From Erythrobacter sp. (GTDB lineage Bacteria > Pseudomonadota > Alphaproteobacteria > Sphingomonadales > Sphingomonadaceae), in the NCBI GenBank assembly GCA_024642565.1, contig JAHEAV010000011.1, forward strand, positions 29,320-80,566: DNA of 51,247 nucleotides, given 5' to 3'. Within the stretch, counting starts at the first letter, position 1; each line of letters starts with the position of its first letter. Below the pieces are notes generated by a model. It did no database searches, was not told the DNA's origin, and saw only the letters and a program-made list of their open reading frames with translations. Shown piece after piece: positions 51,221 to 51,247 of this stretch. A program made the translations under genes and the position numbers.

Positions 51221-51247
51221 CGCGACAAAATCAGGGAGTGGTGGCGG

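Overview
The window is a stretch of ordinary chromosome, about 57-60% GC by eye and densely coded. It looks like an alphaproteobacterium of the order Sphingomonadales, most likely Erythrobacteraceae-like. The grounds are gene content and order recalled from that group: glyS followed by ppdK; hrcA-grpE and dnaK-dnaJ as two separate units; a PhaR-type PHA regulator; a eukaryote-like prolyl-tRNA synthetase; a split pyruvate dehydrogenase cluster ending in lpdA; and a DmdC-like acyl-CoA dehydrogenase behind a MerR regulator. The taxon is an inference. I see no rRNA or tRNA gene, insertion sequence, prophage, integron or CRISPR array.

Layout. Positions 1-3118 hold the end of glyS and pyruvate phosphate dikinase. 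Positions 3115-5411 hold a methyltransferase and comF with overlapping divergent starts, then a lone hisI. Positions 5411-7766 hold a MerR regulator with a perfect palindrome in front of it and an acyl-CoA dehydrogenase. Positions 7926-10708 hold an exported RidA, a Tat-exported flavin amine oxidase coupled to it by a 4-base overlap, and a small secreted protein. Positions 10824-16011 hold a MoxR ATPase and its VWA partner, separated by a DUF817 membrane protein, a soluble chemotaxis receptor and another membrane protein. Positions 16134-19373 hold parE and an LpoA-like lipoprotein, with rsmI-yraN-gshB-dedA running the other way to 22207. Positions 22268-26238 are a minus-strand housekeeping run (rph, rdgB, hemW, xerC) interrupted by an opposite-strand CAP-domain gene.

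Positions 26309-33534 are the heat-shock region: hrcA-grpE, a strong bidirectional terminator, three minus-strand genes (indoleamine dioxygenase, an HExxH protein, a PCuAC copper chaperone), then dnaK-dnaJ. dnaK has a heat-shock-like promoter and a leader that can fold over its ribosome binding site. A long hairpin separates dnaK from dnaJ. Positions 33676-41193 hold a patatin-like lipase diverging from radA-cvpA-(IscU-like)-MHS transporter-alr, three of whose junctions overlap or nearly touch. Positions 41214-47142 hold phaR with a TGC/GCA-rich operator, proS, an M28 peptidase and rnr. The window ends with a minus-strand usp gene and the pyruvate dehydrogenase E2 - thioesterase - SH3-like - lpdA block.

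Most genes are housekeeping genes in familiar order. I did not find a clear new multi-gene system such as a defence island or biosynthetic cluster. The best candidates for something undescribed are the exported RidA/amine-oxidase couple, the RNA structures around dnaK, the transporter with a 110-residue extracytoplasmic insert, and a few sharply defined palindromes.
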